Notes under the pieces: generated by a model
Database searches by the model: none
What the model saw: the letters and a program-made list of their open reading frames with translations, nothing else
Told to the model about the DNA's origin: nothing
NCBI GenBank assembly: GCA_017857235.1
Contig: JAFMDN010000009.1
Span: 1 to 41,762 of the forward strand
Direction of reading: 5' to 3'
Length of the DNA stretch: 41,762 bases
From: Methanobacteriota archaeon
GTDB lineage: Archaea > Thermoplasmatota > Thermoplasmata > Thermoplasmatales > GCA-001856825
Program-made: the position numbers and the translations under genes
Part shown: in pieces, positions 24,506-33,197 of the stretch
How the letters are laid out: every line of letters starts with the position of its first letter
How positions within the stretch are numbered: position 1 is the first letter of the stretch

Positions 24506-25391
24506 CACTTTCATATCCCGATATAGCAGTAAATTTCTTCCTTAGCACGTAATTTTCCCTTTTAATCCAGAGATCAAATACCGCGGTACTTCTCATTTCT
24601 AAGTATCTATCATCCCCGGGCATTTGAACCCAATTAGTATATGGAAATAACGGTTGAGTCAGGTACAATTTTTCGTGTCTAAAATTACCAATTTTTTCAT
24701 AGATATAAGAAGTTCTAGCACCACAGATAAAATTTTCAACCAGAAACTCTCTTGCCTTTATGAACTCCATATAATCCTGCGCGAATGGACCATTTTCAAT
24801 AAATACTGTTTCTGAAAATATATATGGGATTCCATTTTTATATGCAATAGCTTCTATATAACCTAGTTTTTCAATTTTCCTGTAATCATTTTTATGCCAT
24901 ATATGGTTGGTTGACCCATCAAAAGCCACAATCGGAGTATTTTTAATTTTGTAGCCATTCTCCCATGCTGCTGCTGAAATCTTTTCCGCAAGCCTCTTTT
25001 CGCTGGAACCAATTATTTCGGCCTGAAGAGTTTCCATTATAACATTTCGAAAATTTTTAAAGTTTTCTATAAATATTTTTATTTCCTCTTCGAGAGGAAT
25101 GGAAAATGATTTCAAAAGAATTGAATCATCCTCTTGACAATTTCTGTATTTAAATGATATGGAAGAGCATTTCGTATCTTTAACATTTTCAATGAATTCC
25201 GGGTCTATTTCATTACTACCAACATGCATTATCTTTCCAGAATCAATTAAAACAGCTTCGGCCCTCTCATCATCTGTAAAATAATCAATCAATGGATTTT
25301 CCCTATAGATTATGAAGGGAGATTTAGAGTTGTTCCATATAATTAGAGCTCTGCTTTGTCGAATTGAAGAAAAGTCAGGCAATTCACTCAT
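24492..25391 (-). CDS. M24-like (pita-bread) protein lacking metal ligands
   Basis: The 299-residue protein has a half resembling creatinase/aminopeptidase P. Residues about 130-200 (GSSEKRLAEKISAAAWENG, IVAFDGSTNHIWHKND) line up with the M24 helix and the region before the first metal ligands. Where peptidases have DxGa...SDxTR, this protein has EAIAYKNGIPYIFSE, with no pair of aspartates. The later ligand histidine and glutamates are not recognisable either. I therefore read it as a catalytically dead relative, perhaps a binding protein. It is transcribed from the same symmetric promoter region as the gene at 25450. Family assignment is tentative. Confidence 0.6.
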   Translation of the reverse strand: MSELPDFSSIRQSRALIIWNNSKSPFIIYRENPLIDYFTDDERAEAVLIDSGKIMHVGSNEIDPEFIENVKDTKCSSISFKYRNCQEDDSILLKSFSIPLEEEIKIFIENFKNFRNVIMETLQAEIIGSSEKRLAEKISAAAWENGYKIKNTPIVAFDGSTNHIWHKNDYRKIEKLGYIEAIAYKNGIPYIFSETVFIENGPFAQDYMEFIKAREFLVENFICGARTSYIYEKIGNFRHEKLYLTQPLFPYTNWVQMPGDDRYLEMRSTAVFDLWIKRENYVLRKKFTAISGYESAIVL

Positions 25392-25416
25392 CTTAACCCA
25401 ATAATATGTTAAAACT

Positions 25417-25424
25417 ATTTAAAT
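25417..25424. promoter_or_regulatory. symmetric bidirectional TATA box
   Basis: ATTTAAAT is its own reverse complement. Its centre is 29.5 nt from the first base of both start codons, the minus-strand ATG at 25391 and the plus-strand ATG at 25450. One box could therefore place transcription of both divergent genes close to their start codons. Confidence 0.6.
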
Positions 25425-25449
25425 TTGTTAAAAAATTGATAAAATTAAT

Positions 25450-25857
25450 ATGCATCATAGGTATGCAAGATGGGAAATCTTGGCCATATTTAAAAGAAAG
25501 GAAAAATTGGAAACACTGAACGATGAGGATCTCATGCATTTAGAAGAGATAAGTTCAAAGGTTGCAAATAAGCCGATATCATTGGGCGTACTGATGGCCA
25601 AAGCACATGAAAAATCAGGAAATCCTATTTTCGGGATCGCTTTAAACCGTTATAAAGACGACCTAAGTGAGAACCTTGCTAGCATTGAATCTGAAATTAT
25701 CAATGAGGCTGTTAGGCTTCTAATATTAAATCTATTAGACGATCTGGATAACGATGAATATATAGAGCAAATGGAAATGTTGAAGGAAAGACTGAAATTA
25801 CTAAGGAAACTTGAAAGAACTGTTAAAGAAAATTTTGTTCAGAATGAAAATAAATAA
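25450..25857 (+). CDS. conserved-looking helical protein of unknown function
   Basis: The 135-residue charged protein appears mostly helical. The first 70 residues have a compact pattern (YARWEILAIFKRKEKL, then VANKPISLGVLMAKAHE). The last 45 (MEMLKERLKLLRKLERTVKENF) look like an amphipathic or coiled-coil helix. There are no cysteines and no recognisable motif. It lies between the M24-like gene and the KaiC-like pair, with its own promoter. I do not recognise the family. Confidence 0.65.
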   Translation: MHHRYARWEILAIFKRKEKLETLNDEDLMHLEEISSKVANKPISLGVLMAKAHEKSGNPIFGIALNRYKDDLSENLASIESEIINEAVRLLILNLLDDLDNDEYIEQMEMLKERLKLLRKLERTVKENFVQNENK

Positions 25858-25900
25858 TTTATTAATCCCTTTTGAAGATTGATCAAAGAAAATTTATAGA

Positions 25901-25913
25901 TTACTTGAAGTAA
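25901..25913. repeat. perfect palindrome TTACTT-G-AAGTAA before the KaiC-like gene
   Basis: Two perfect 6-bp arms around one base lie 35-47 nt upstream of the ATG at 25948. They lie between AATTTATAG (25891-25899) and ACTAAATAGG (about 25924-25933), either of which could be the TATA element. A dimeric repressor or activator site is the simplest reading. Confidence 0.5.
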
Positions 25914-25947
25914 CCTGAAAAATAACTAAATAGGTATTCTGCAATAC

Positions 25948-26694
25948 ATGGATATGATCAATCTCGAAAGATGTAAAACCGGGATTGGAGAATTGGATAG
26001 CCTATTGAACGGGGGCATTCCCAGAGGTAATTCCGTCTTAATTTCGGGTTCATGTGGAACTGGAAAAACAACTTTATCCTTGGAATTTCTCATTCATGGA
26101 GTTGAAAATGGAGAAAAGGGTTTGTATATATCTGCAACTGAGATAAGCTCAAAAGTTATAAAAAATATGGTTCCTTTTCAATTCTTTAAGGAAGAATATT
26201 TTGACAGCGGATATATTAAAATAATGGACATACCAAATATTTACTCAAAATTAAGTTTGCATAAATTAGAGTTTGAACAAGAAGACATTGATAAGCTAAT
26301 CGACTATATTGCCGATATAGTAAAAAATGGGGATTTTAAAAGAATAGCCATAGATTCTCTAACATCCATATGCTACAGACTAAGGACTGAGGAGAAGATA
26401 AGAGATTTCATAATAAAATTCGAAGAAATTGTAAACAAAATAGGTGCTACTGCCTTGATGGTTTCCGAGCTTCTCCCGAATGCAAAAGGTTATTCTCAGT
26501 ATGGAGTAGAAGAAGCTGTTGCCGATGGTATCATACTACTGGGAAATTTAAAGAGAAGGGGAGATTTATTGAGAACACTGCAAATAATAAAGATGAGGGG
26601 AACCTCACATTCTAGGGCAGAATACGTTATGGATATTACCCCATTGGGAATAATGCTATCCCCACTTTTAAAAGGTTGGGCGGTGAACCAATAA
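25948..26694 (+). CDS. KaiC/RadA-like RecA-fold ATPase
   Basis: The 248-residue protein is a single KaiC-type domain. It begins with RCKTGIGELDSLLNGGIPRGN, has Walker A at residues 34-42 (GSCGTGKTT), a catalytic-glutamate region (LYISATEIS), Walker B (FKRIAIDSLTSI) and a late RRGDLLRTLQIIKMRGTSH segment typical of KaiC-like proteins. Archaeal single-domain KaiC-like ATPases act in signalling or as motors such as ArlH, but no archaellum gene is near. Its stop overlaps the next gene's ATG, so the two products may form a pair. Confidence 0.88.
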   Translation: MDMINLERCKTGIGELDSLLNGGIPRGNSVLISGSCGTGKTTLSLEFLIHGVENGEKGLYISATEISSKVIKNMVPFQFFKEEYFDSGYIKIMDIPNIYSKLSLHKLEFEQEDIDKLIDYIADIVKNGDFKRIAIDSLTSICYRLRTEEKIRDFIIKFEEIVNKIGATALMVSELLPNAKGYSQYGVEEAVADGIILLGNLKRRGDLLRTLQIIKMRGTSHSRAEYVMDITPLGIMLSPLLKGWAVNQ

Positions 26695-27248
26695 TGATAC
26701 AGACCAGTGAAATTCAGAGAGTGTTCCAGGAGAACGATGTTGTCCTCATAAAATCGAGCATCAACGTCTATACAAAATCCATACTCGAGCTTATGAACTT
26801 TGGACTTGAAAATAATAAAGTTATTTTCTATATTTCAGCCACAGTTCCAAGCAGTGTTTTTAAAACCATATTTGAATCTACTGGATTGCCCCATGAAAAC
26901 ATATATTTTATAGATTGTACAACATACTCATTTGATATTACTCAGGATCCTAACACAATCGTCGTAGAGTCGCCGACAATGCTGGAAACTATTATTATTA
27001 AAGTAATGTATCTAAATAAGATTAGTAGGCAGAATTTACCTGATAAATCTCCTCTTATAATAGTTGACAGTGCAAACAGTTTAGCTATTCACAATGACCT
27101 TGGTATATTGAGTGAATTTTTCCATGTTTTAATTACTATGGTCAGACCAACAGGTTCCAAGTTAGCAATTTTATCTATCATGGAGCAGCTAACGGATGAG
27201 CTATCCCATACCTTGGAGTTAATAAGCGATACTGTACTAACTGAATAA
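26694..27248 (+). CDS. KaiC-like protein without P-loop
   Basis: The product is about 184 residues from the ATG at 26694 (TAATG overlap with the KaiC-like gene). It follows the RecA-fold order in outline: VVLIKSSINVYTKSILELMNF where a Walker A would be, KVIFYISATVPSSVF, and SPLIIVDSANSLAIH resembling Walker B. The glycine-lysine P-loop is missing, so it probably does not bind ATP by itself. A regulatory partner of the active KaiC-like protein is the simplest inference. It is convergent with the GH15 gene, with one base between stops. Confidence 0.75.
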   Translation: MIQTSEIQRVFQENDVVLIKSSINVYTKSILELMNFGLENNKVIFYISATVPSSVFKTIFESTGLPHENIYFIDCTTYSFDITQDPNTIVVESPTMLETIIIKVMYLNKISRQNLPDKSPLIIVDSANSLAIHNDLGILSEFFHVLITMVRPTGSKLAILSIMEQLTDELSHTLELISDTVLTE

Positions 27249-27249
27249 A

Positions 27250-29133
27250 TTATCTATTAATCCTATTCAACAATGTTATAACATACTCTGAATGACTCCA
27301 TACCAGTGGTGATACCGAGAGGGGTTCGCCGTTATATGGGTTGATTTGCTCTGAAAGAACTCCAGATGACTGAGAATGATTTATCACCCAGTTTATTAAT
27401 TCGAGAGCCTTATCTTTTTCTCCGATTGAATCGTAATAGTCTGCTGCCCACAAGGTTGTGATTATCCATGGATTGCCCGGAACCTGAGGATCAGGTTTTA
27501 TCCTTTGATAATTGTCTCCCTCATATCTGGCTAGGCCTCCAATATTTGGAACCCATAGCTTAGAGATTATTTTTTCAAATGTGCTCCTCATATTTGGATC
27601 GTCTGGGCTTATTATTCCAAATCTAGGTAGGAGCAGCAGTGATGCATCTATGGTTAAATCGAGATTTCCATCAATTATGGACCTTGCAAATTGGCCCTTC
27701 TCTTTTGAATAGAAGATTTCTATAAAATTTTGTTTAAATTCATTGGCTCTCTCTTTATATTTTTCTGCATAAGATGTTTCCCCTAATAGATCTGCAAATT
27801 TGCTTGCTGAATTTAAAGCTCCATAAACCGTTGCAACTGTGAATGCATGAATTCCATACCTTTCTTCCCATAAATCAAATGATGGTTTTGGCAATCCCCC
27901 TTCCTGGAAATTATATAGGAATTCTGAGCTCTTTTTAATCAAATTCTCATATAAATTAGAAATGAATTCGATATCTCTCACATAATTGTGATAATTATAA
28001 AGGGACCAAATAACCAAAGCGGTTTCATCTTCCTGTATTGGGAGATTATTTCTACCTTTCATAATCCTTGGAATCCATGAGCTTGCCCTTGTACCATTCA
28101 TATTATATTTATGGAAAAAATAACCATCATCTTCCACTACATCCATTGAGAACTGAAAGAACAATCTGGCCGGACCGTAATGGGTAGATTTCATAAGGGC
28201 AAAGGCTGCTATTGCTGCATCCCTAGGCCATACATAGTAATAACCGTCCTTATTGGATTTCAAAATGTCAGAGTCACTGGATGCAGATATTGCCCCGAGC
28301 TGATTCATGTGACTCCTAATTATGAAAAGTGATCTTTTGAAAAGAGAGATTGCCCCTGTCTCCATTGGAAAATTTCCTTTATTAGACCATGTTCTCCAGA
28401 AATTGGCAGTTCTGAGTTCAAAATATTTTAACTCATTGAAATCAAATGTCTTATTAACAACATCTTCCTCAGAATTTCCGCACGAAATGTAATAATATAC
28501 TTGTCCCTCCCCTCCTGGAGGGAGAATGATAGTATGTCCAATAACGGAATCTACGGATCCTATGGCAACTGGGTTTTTTGACAGAACACCATCTTCTGCA
28601 TCTTTCCATGTTCCCTCTAAGCCTCCAAAATCTTTAACCCCTATTGCAAACGTATCCATTGTCTTTCCTGATTCATCTATTGTACTTGCCAAAAAATACC
28701 TTCTCCCCTTGTAATGGATCACTACGTTTTTTACAGGTTCATAGAATGCAGTGTCTCCGATGTTATTTCCATAGATATTAAAATTTTGATGGAAAAATAG
28801 CTTGATATTCTTTTGATTTGAAGCTAGATTTTTTAGTTCTACTCTTCTGACGAAGATATCCATGTATGGATAAACGAAATTGTAAATGGTAACAGCCACA
28901 TCATCGAATCTGGAATATATTCTTCCTATGGCAGTATGATCCATGTAATCGTAATCAATGATGTTGTCATTTCTCACCCAATTAAAATTTTTATCAACCA
29001 TAATTCCCATCTTAAACGGATGGCCTCCGTGATTCTCCGATTGACTCTTTGAGTAATAGAAATCTATTAAATTCATATCTCTGTCAAAGGTTACCAGAAG
29101 CCTTCCATTTCCTAACGGGAGAAAACGTACCAT
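27250..29133 (-). CDS. GH15 glucoamylase or trehalase
   Basis: The 627-residue protein has an N-terminal beta domain (RFLPLGNGRLLVTFDRD) and a C-terminal (alpha/alpha)6 barrel. GYYYVWPRDAAIAAFAL is the substrate-binding block. The general acid lies in LWEERYGIHAF (Glu423 or Glu424), and the general base is Glu595 in LSEQINPYNGEP. No signal peptide is visible, suggesting a cytosolic enzyme. Characterised Thermoplasma members of GH15 include both glucoamylases and trehalases, and I cannot tell which this is. The divergent neighbours are alpha-glucan enzymes, which favours glucan or maltodextrin. The ATG is about 21 nt from the centre of a TATATA box. Confidence 0.88.
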   Translation of the reverse strand: MVRFLPLGNGRLLVTFDRDMNLIDFYYSKSQSENHGGHPFKMGIMVDKNFNWVRNDNIIDYDYMDHTAIGRIYSRFDDVAVTIYNFVYPYMDIFVRRVELKNLASNQKNIKLFFHQNFNIYGNNIGDTAFYEPVKNVVIHYKGRRYFLASTIDESGKTMDTFAIGVKDFGGLEGTWKDAEDGVLSKNPVAIGSVDSVIGHTIILPPGGEGQVYYYISCGNSEEDVVNKTFDFNELKYFELRTANFWRTWSNKGNFPMETGAISLFKRSLFIIRSHMNQLGAISASSDSDILKSNKDGYYYVWPRDAAIAAFALMKSTHYGPARLFFQFSMDVVEDDGYFFHKYNMNGTRASSWIPRIMKGRNNLPIQEDETALVIWSLYNYHNYVRDIEFISNLYENLIKKSSEFLYNFQEGGLPKPSFDLWEERYGIHAFTVATVYGALNSASKFADLLGETSYAEKYKERANEFKQNFIEIFYSKEKGQFARSIIDGNLDLTIDASLLLLPRFGIISPDDPNMRSTFEKIISKLWVPNIGGLARYEGDNYQRIKPDPQVPGNPWIITTLWAADYYDSIGEKDKALELINWVINHSQSSGVLSEQINPYNGEPLSVSPLVWSHSEYVITLLNRINR

Positions 29134-29165
29134 AACCTTAATTAGGATAGATATATAAACACCTT

Positions 29166-30935
29166 GTGGAAAGGGAGATTGTAAAAGAGAAGTTTTGGGA
29201 TAAGTGGATACTTACAAATTACGCAGGAGCCTATTCTATATCTACCCTCTCACTTACCAATACCTCCAGATGGGATTCATTGTTAAGCATTTTGAGAAAA
29301 AAGAGATACAATCTTCTTGGAAAGTTATGGGATATTGCCAAGATAAATGGAAAGGAATATCACTTGGATACTAGTGATTTTGGAGATGTAATTCATCCCG
29401 ATGGCTTTAATTATATATCCCAGACCAAGCTTGAAAGAGGATATCAAATATACTATGATCTTCATGGAACTCAATTGATAAAGGAAATTTATTTAGATAA
29501 AAGAAGAGAATTTATCTCCATAAAGTATAGTGCTATTGGAGATTCTGAGGTTGAACTTAATGTGGTCCCGTTATTGCAGATGAGGGCAGCTGAGGAATTA
29601 AATAAAGATAAAAGTGCCAATATAACAGTCAGAAAAGGGGATTTTGTTGAAATTTCAAGGGGAGACCTTGTTATTATGTCTAATCAGGCAGAAAATTTCA
29701 TACCTTCAAATGACACTTATTTTAAATTCTTTTACCTGGAAGATGATTTGAATGGATATGATTCAGTAGAGAATCTTTATTCCCCAGGATACTTCCAATT
29801 CAAATTGAACAAAGAAATCAATATAGATTTCTGGGTCCCGGGCAATACTCCGCAAAAAGATTTCAGCAACCTCATGGGAAGACCAAAGGGCATTAACCAA
29901 GATATTTGGAATGGCGCAGATTTATTCATAACACAGGATAACATAATAGCGGGTTTTCCATGGTTTAACTATTGGTCGAGAGATGCTTTTATTTCCATAC
30001 CTGGATTACTACTGGTCAGGGGGTATTTGGAACACGGCAAGATTATAATTGAAAATTGGATGAACCTTTATCCTGATGGTAAGATTCCAAATATGATTGG
30101 TGGAGAAATTTACCCCTCAGATTCTCCACTGTGGTTTATTTATTCGTTAAAGAAATATTTTGACTACACAAACGATACAGGATTCATATATAGGGCATTA
30201 GATTATACAAAACACATTCTGGATAATTACATAGAAGGCTATGAGGGAATCAAACTTGATGGGTACTTCATTCACTCCCCACCGGGTAGAACATGGATGG
30301 ATGCTCAGTGTGACGGGAAGTTTATAACTCCGCGCGAAGGAAAGCCCATAGAAGTTAATTCCCTCTGGTACAATGCCCTTAAAATTTTCAAGGAATTTAT
30401 GGCTAAAACAAATACAAAAATCCCAGAGGAATATGATAATTTGATAGCAGGGTTTGAAGAAAATTTTCAAAAGAAGTTTGTAAAAGGCAATAAAATAAAA
30501 GATATCGCAGACCCAGATGATTTTTCAGTAAGACCTAATTTTCTTTTCGCATTTTCTCTTCCCTATAATTTATTGAGCAATATTAGACCTTTTAATGCTC
30601 TGCTTGGTAAACTTGCAACACCTTACGGTTTAAGGTCTCTATCCAGTGATGACCCAAGATACATTGGAATATATGCTGGAAGCAAATGTGAACGAGACAT
30701 GGCATATCATAACGGTACCGTCTGGCCCTGGTTAGTTGGGCCATACATAACGGCCTTGGTTAGAAATAATATGGATAGGAATCAACTGCTTTCCTATTTT
30801 TCACCCTTATTGAACCTTAAATACTTACCAGAAATATTTGACGGAAATCTCCCTTCAATACCTAGGGGAGCTTACGCTCAGGCCTGGAGCTATGCTGAGA
30901 TTTTAAGAGCCCTAAGGGAGGATCTGAAAATTTGA
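29166..30935 (+). CDS. amylo-alpha-1,6-glucosidase-like glycogen-debranching enzyme
   Basis: The 589-residue protein matches the archaeal/bacterial GDE C-terminal type. It has an N-terminal beta domain followed by an (alpha/alpha)6 barrel with GFPWFNYWSRDAFISIPGLL, PGRTWMDAQCDGK (Asp379 in TWMDA), HNGTVWPWLVGPYI and a closing QAWSYAEILRAL. It would remove alpha-1,6-linked glucose at branch points. The GTG start has a TATATAAA only about 12 nt upstream, too close for a leaderless start, so the real start or promoter use is uncertain. It overlaps the GT4 gene (stop TGA within TTGA). Confidence 0.87.
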   Translation: MEREIVKEKFWDKWILTNYAGAYSISTLSLTNTSRWDSLLSILRKKRYNLLGKLWDIAKINGKEYHLDTSDFGDVIHPDGFNYISQTKLERGYQIYYDLHGTQLIKEIYLDKRREFISIKYSAIGDSEVELNVVPLLQMRAAEELNKDKSANITVRKGDFVEISRGDLVIMSNQAENFIPSNDTYFKFFYLEDDLNGYDSVENLYSPGYFQFKLNKEINIDFWVPGNTPQKDFSNLMGRPKGINQDIWNGADLFITQDNIIAGFPWFNYWSRDAFISIPGLLLVRGYLEHGKIIIENWMNLYPDGKIPNMIGGEIYPSDSPLWFIYSLKKYFDYTNDTGFIYRALDYTKHILDNYIEGYEGIKLDGYFIHSPPGRTWMDAQCDGKFITPREGKPIEVNSLWYNALKIFKEFMAKTNTKIPEEYDNLIAGFEENFQKKFVKGNKIKDIADPDDFSVRPNFLFAFSLPYNLLSNIRPFNALLGKLATPYGLRSLSSDDPRYIGIYAGSKCERDMAYHNGTVWPWLVGPYITALVRNNMDRNQLLSYFSPLLNLKYLPEIFDGNLPSIPRGAYAQAWSYAEILRALREDLKI

Positions 30936-32038
30936 AAAGTGTGGGAGTATTAGGCTGGGAGTTGCCTCCCTTCTTTGCCGGAGGTCTCGGGATACATACC
31001 CTCAATCTTTTCTCCATATTGGGAAAAATAATAGATATAACACTTTATATTCCCAAGTTCACTGATAAGGATATTCATTACAATTTTAAGGTAAAAATGG
31101 TAAATTATGATCCAGTGGGATCTCCTTATGAAAGGAATAAAGAATTTTATCAGAAAGTGATGGATTATAATGAAATCCTAATAAATGAATTTGACAAGGA
31201 TCACGACATAATTCATATGCATGATTGGATAACCGTTCCCGCCGGAATAAAGTTGAAAGAAAAATATCGAAAGAAGTTAGTTTTTACCGTTCACAGCACT
31301 GAATACGATAGGTCGGGGTGGTTCTATCCGCAGGAACGAATTCTTAAAATTGAAAAAGAAGGCATGATGGCTGCTGACAGAATAATAGCTGTATCTCATT
31401 ATACCAAGAAGATAATATCTGAAAAATTCTCAATAAATCCTGCTAAGGTCACTGTAATACACAATGGAGTAAAAAGTTCATTATTCAGTTCATTTAACAA
31501 AAATTATGATTTGAAAAATAAAGTCCTTTATTTTGGGAGAGTAACACCACAAAAAGGCTCCAAATTTTTTATTGAAGCTGCTTACAAAGTGAATAAATAT
31601 ATTCCTTCAGCCGAATTCATAGTAGCGGGAGAAGGTGATCAGTTGAATGAAATTAAGAATTTTTCTAAATCCCTTGGGCTTGAAAATACTGTTAACTTCT
31701 ACGGATTTGTCAGTGAATCTGAGTCAGTCAGGTTATATCTAGATAGCGATGTTTTCATTCTGCCAGCAGTTTCTGAACCCTTTGGTATGACTGTAATTGA
31801 ATCTCTATCAGTTGGTACTCCCGCAATTATTAGCAAAACAACTGGAGTAGGTGAAGCCCTTAACAATGTTTTAAAAGCTGATTTCTGGGATACTGATAAA
31901 ATTGCCAATTACATCATTGCAGTATTAAAGTATAGAAAATTGAGAGAAACCTTGGGTAACTTTGGAAAGCTGGAAGCTTCAAGGTTCAGCTGGGAAAATA
32001 CAGCTTTAAAAACACTGGAGGTATATAATTCCCTATGA
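30932..32038 (+). CDS. GT4 glycosyltransferase, starch/glycogen synthase-like
   Basis: The 368-residue GT-B protein begins VGVLGWELPPFFAGGLGIHT, the sugar-nucleotide glycine loop of GT4/GT5. It has IIHMHDWITVPAG, a FGRVTPQKGSKFFIEA C-domain start, and the EX7E motif in SEPFGMTVIESLS. In this operon, between a debranching enzyme and a GH57 enzyme, elongation of an alpha-glucan is likely, but trehalose-type or other transfers cannot be excluded. It starts with TTG inside the upstream stop and its stop overlaps the GH57 ATG. Confidence 0.85.
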   Translation: MKSVGVLGWELPPFFAGGLGIHTLNLFSILGKIIDITLYIPKFTDKDIHYNFKVKMVNYDPVGSPYERNKEFYQKVMDYNEILINEFDKDHDIIHMHDWITVPAGIKLKEKYRKKLVFTVHSTEYDRSGWFYPQERILKIEKEGMMAADRIIAVSHYTKKIISEKFSINPAKVTVIHNGVKSSLFSSFNKNYDLKNKVLYFGRVTPQKGSKFFIEAAYKVNKYIPSAEFIVAGEGDQLNEIKNFSKSLGLENTVNFYGFVSESESVRLYLDSDVFILPAVSEPFGMTVIESLSVGTPAIISKTTGVGEALNNVLKADFWDTDKIANYIIAVLKYRKLRETLGNFGKLEASRFSWENTALKTLEVYNSL

Positions 32039-33168
32039 AGCTTATAGTGATGTTTTTGGAAGCACATCAACCGAGGAGATTAAGTAACTTCAGATACCAG
32101 GATATAGGTATTAGAGAGAATTATTTCTGGGATGAAAAGAATAAAGAAATAATTAAAAGAATTTCTCAGAATTCATACATTCCCACACTCAGCCTTCTTA
32201 AGGATTATAGTGTTCCCATAACTCTATCTTTCTCGGGAATTCTTCTCGAGCAATTATGGAAATATGAACCAACGGTACCTGATTTGCTTAAGGAGTATTT
32301 TAAAGCCAGTGGCGGAGAGATGGCAATTGAAAGTTACTACCATAGTCTTTCCTCGATATGGAATCCCGAAAGGTTTTTGAATGAAGTAAGGAAGGATATG
32401 GACATAAAGAAAGAGATTTATGATAAAGATTTCAGAACTTTCAGGAATACGGAAATGATCTATAGCGATAAAATTGATGAAATTGTCAATCAATTGAATG
32501 TTAAAAATGTACTTACAGAGGGGACGGATTCCATAATCTCAAAGTATAACCCAAACTTTATTTATAAAACACCCTTTGGACATAATATTTTTCTGAGAAA
32601 TTATAGGCTTAGTGATGATATATCGTTCAGATTTTCAAATAGGGAATGGAACGAATACCCGTTGTTTTCAGAGAAATACCTTAACTGGCTTTCAAATTCC
32701 CCGGGAGATGTAATCAATCTATTCATGGACTTCGAAACATTTGGGGAACATCAGAGGAAAGAAACAGGCATCTTTGAGTTTCTAGAGGCCTTTATAGAGA
32801 GAGCTAAGGACTACAACCTAAAATTTGCAACTGTAAATGAAGCTGCTGAATCTATTACACCGCGTGGCCAAATTTCAATCAAGGAATATATCTCTTGGGC
32901 AGATATACCCAGGGACATGAGTGCGTGGCTCGGAAATGAATTGCAGAAGGACCTTTTTGAGATATTGAAATCGCTGGAAAAATGCATTCCAGAAGAAATT
33001 TACAATTACCTATTAACATCCGATCATTTCTACTATGTTTCGCTCGGAACTACACCTGACATAACTGTCCATTCATATTTCAATCCCTATGGATCTGCTT
33101 ACGATGCCTACATTAATTTCAGAAATATATTGGAGGATCTAAGGTTGAGATACTGCAATGGGAATTAA
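32035..33168 (+). CDS. GH57 glycoside hydrolase (alpha-amylase/4-alpha-glucanotransferase family)
   Basis: The 377-residue protein shows the five GH57 regions in order: AHQPRR, GGEMAIESYYHS, the nucleophile Glu140 in FRNTEMIYSD, Asp232 in MDFETFGEHQ, and SDHFYYVS. It is shorter than the classic 650-residue glucanotransferases and close to the compact archaeal alpha-amylase type. No signal peptide is seen, so intracellular glycogen or maltodextrin is the likely substrate. Last gene of the GDE-GT4-GH57 operon. Confidence 0.9.
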   Translation: MKLIVMFLEAHQPRRLSNFRYQDIGIRENYFWDEKNKEIIKRISQNSYIPTLSLLKDYSVPITLSFSGILLEQLWKYEPTVPDLLKEYFKASGGEMAIESYYHSLSSIWNPERFLNEVRKDMDIKKEIYDKDFRTFRNTEMIYSDKIDEIVNQLNVKNVLTEGTDSIISKYNPNFIYKTPFGHNIFLRNYRLSDDISFRFSNREWNEYPLFSEKYLNWLSNSPGDVINLFMDFETFGEHQRKETGIFEFLEAFIERAKDYNLKFATVNEAAESITPRGQISIKEYISWADIPRDMSAWLGNELQKDLFEILKSLEKCIPEEIYNYLLTSDHFYYVSLGTTPDITVHSYFNPYGSAYDAYINFRNILEDLRLRYCNGN

Positions 33169-33176
33169 TTTATATT
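33166..33176 (+). promoter_or_regulatory. TATA-like box overlapping the GH57 stop codon
   Basis: TAATTTATATT lies centred about 27 nt before the ATG at 33198. The spacing suits a leaderless promoter, so the flavin-binding gene can be expressed apart from the glucan operon. Confidence 0.5.
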
Positions 33177-33197
33177 GATCCCTTTACTAATCTTTTA

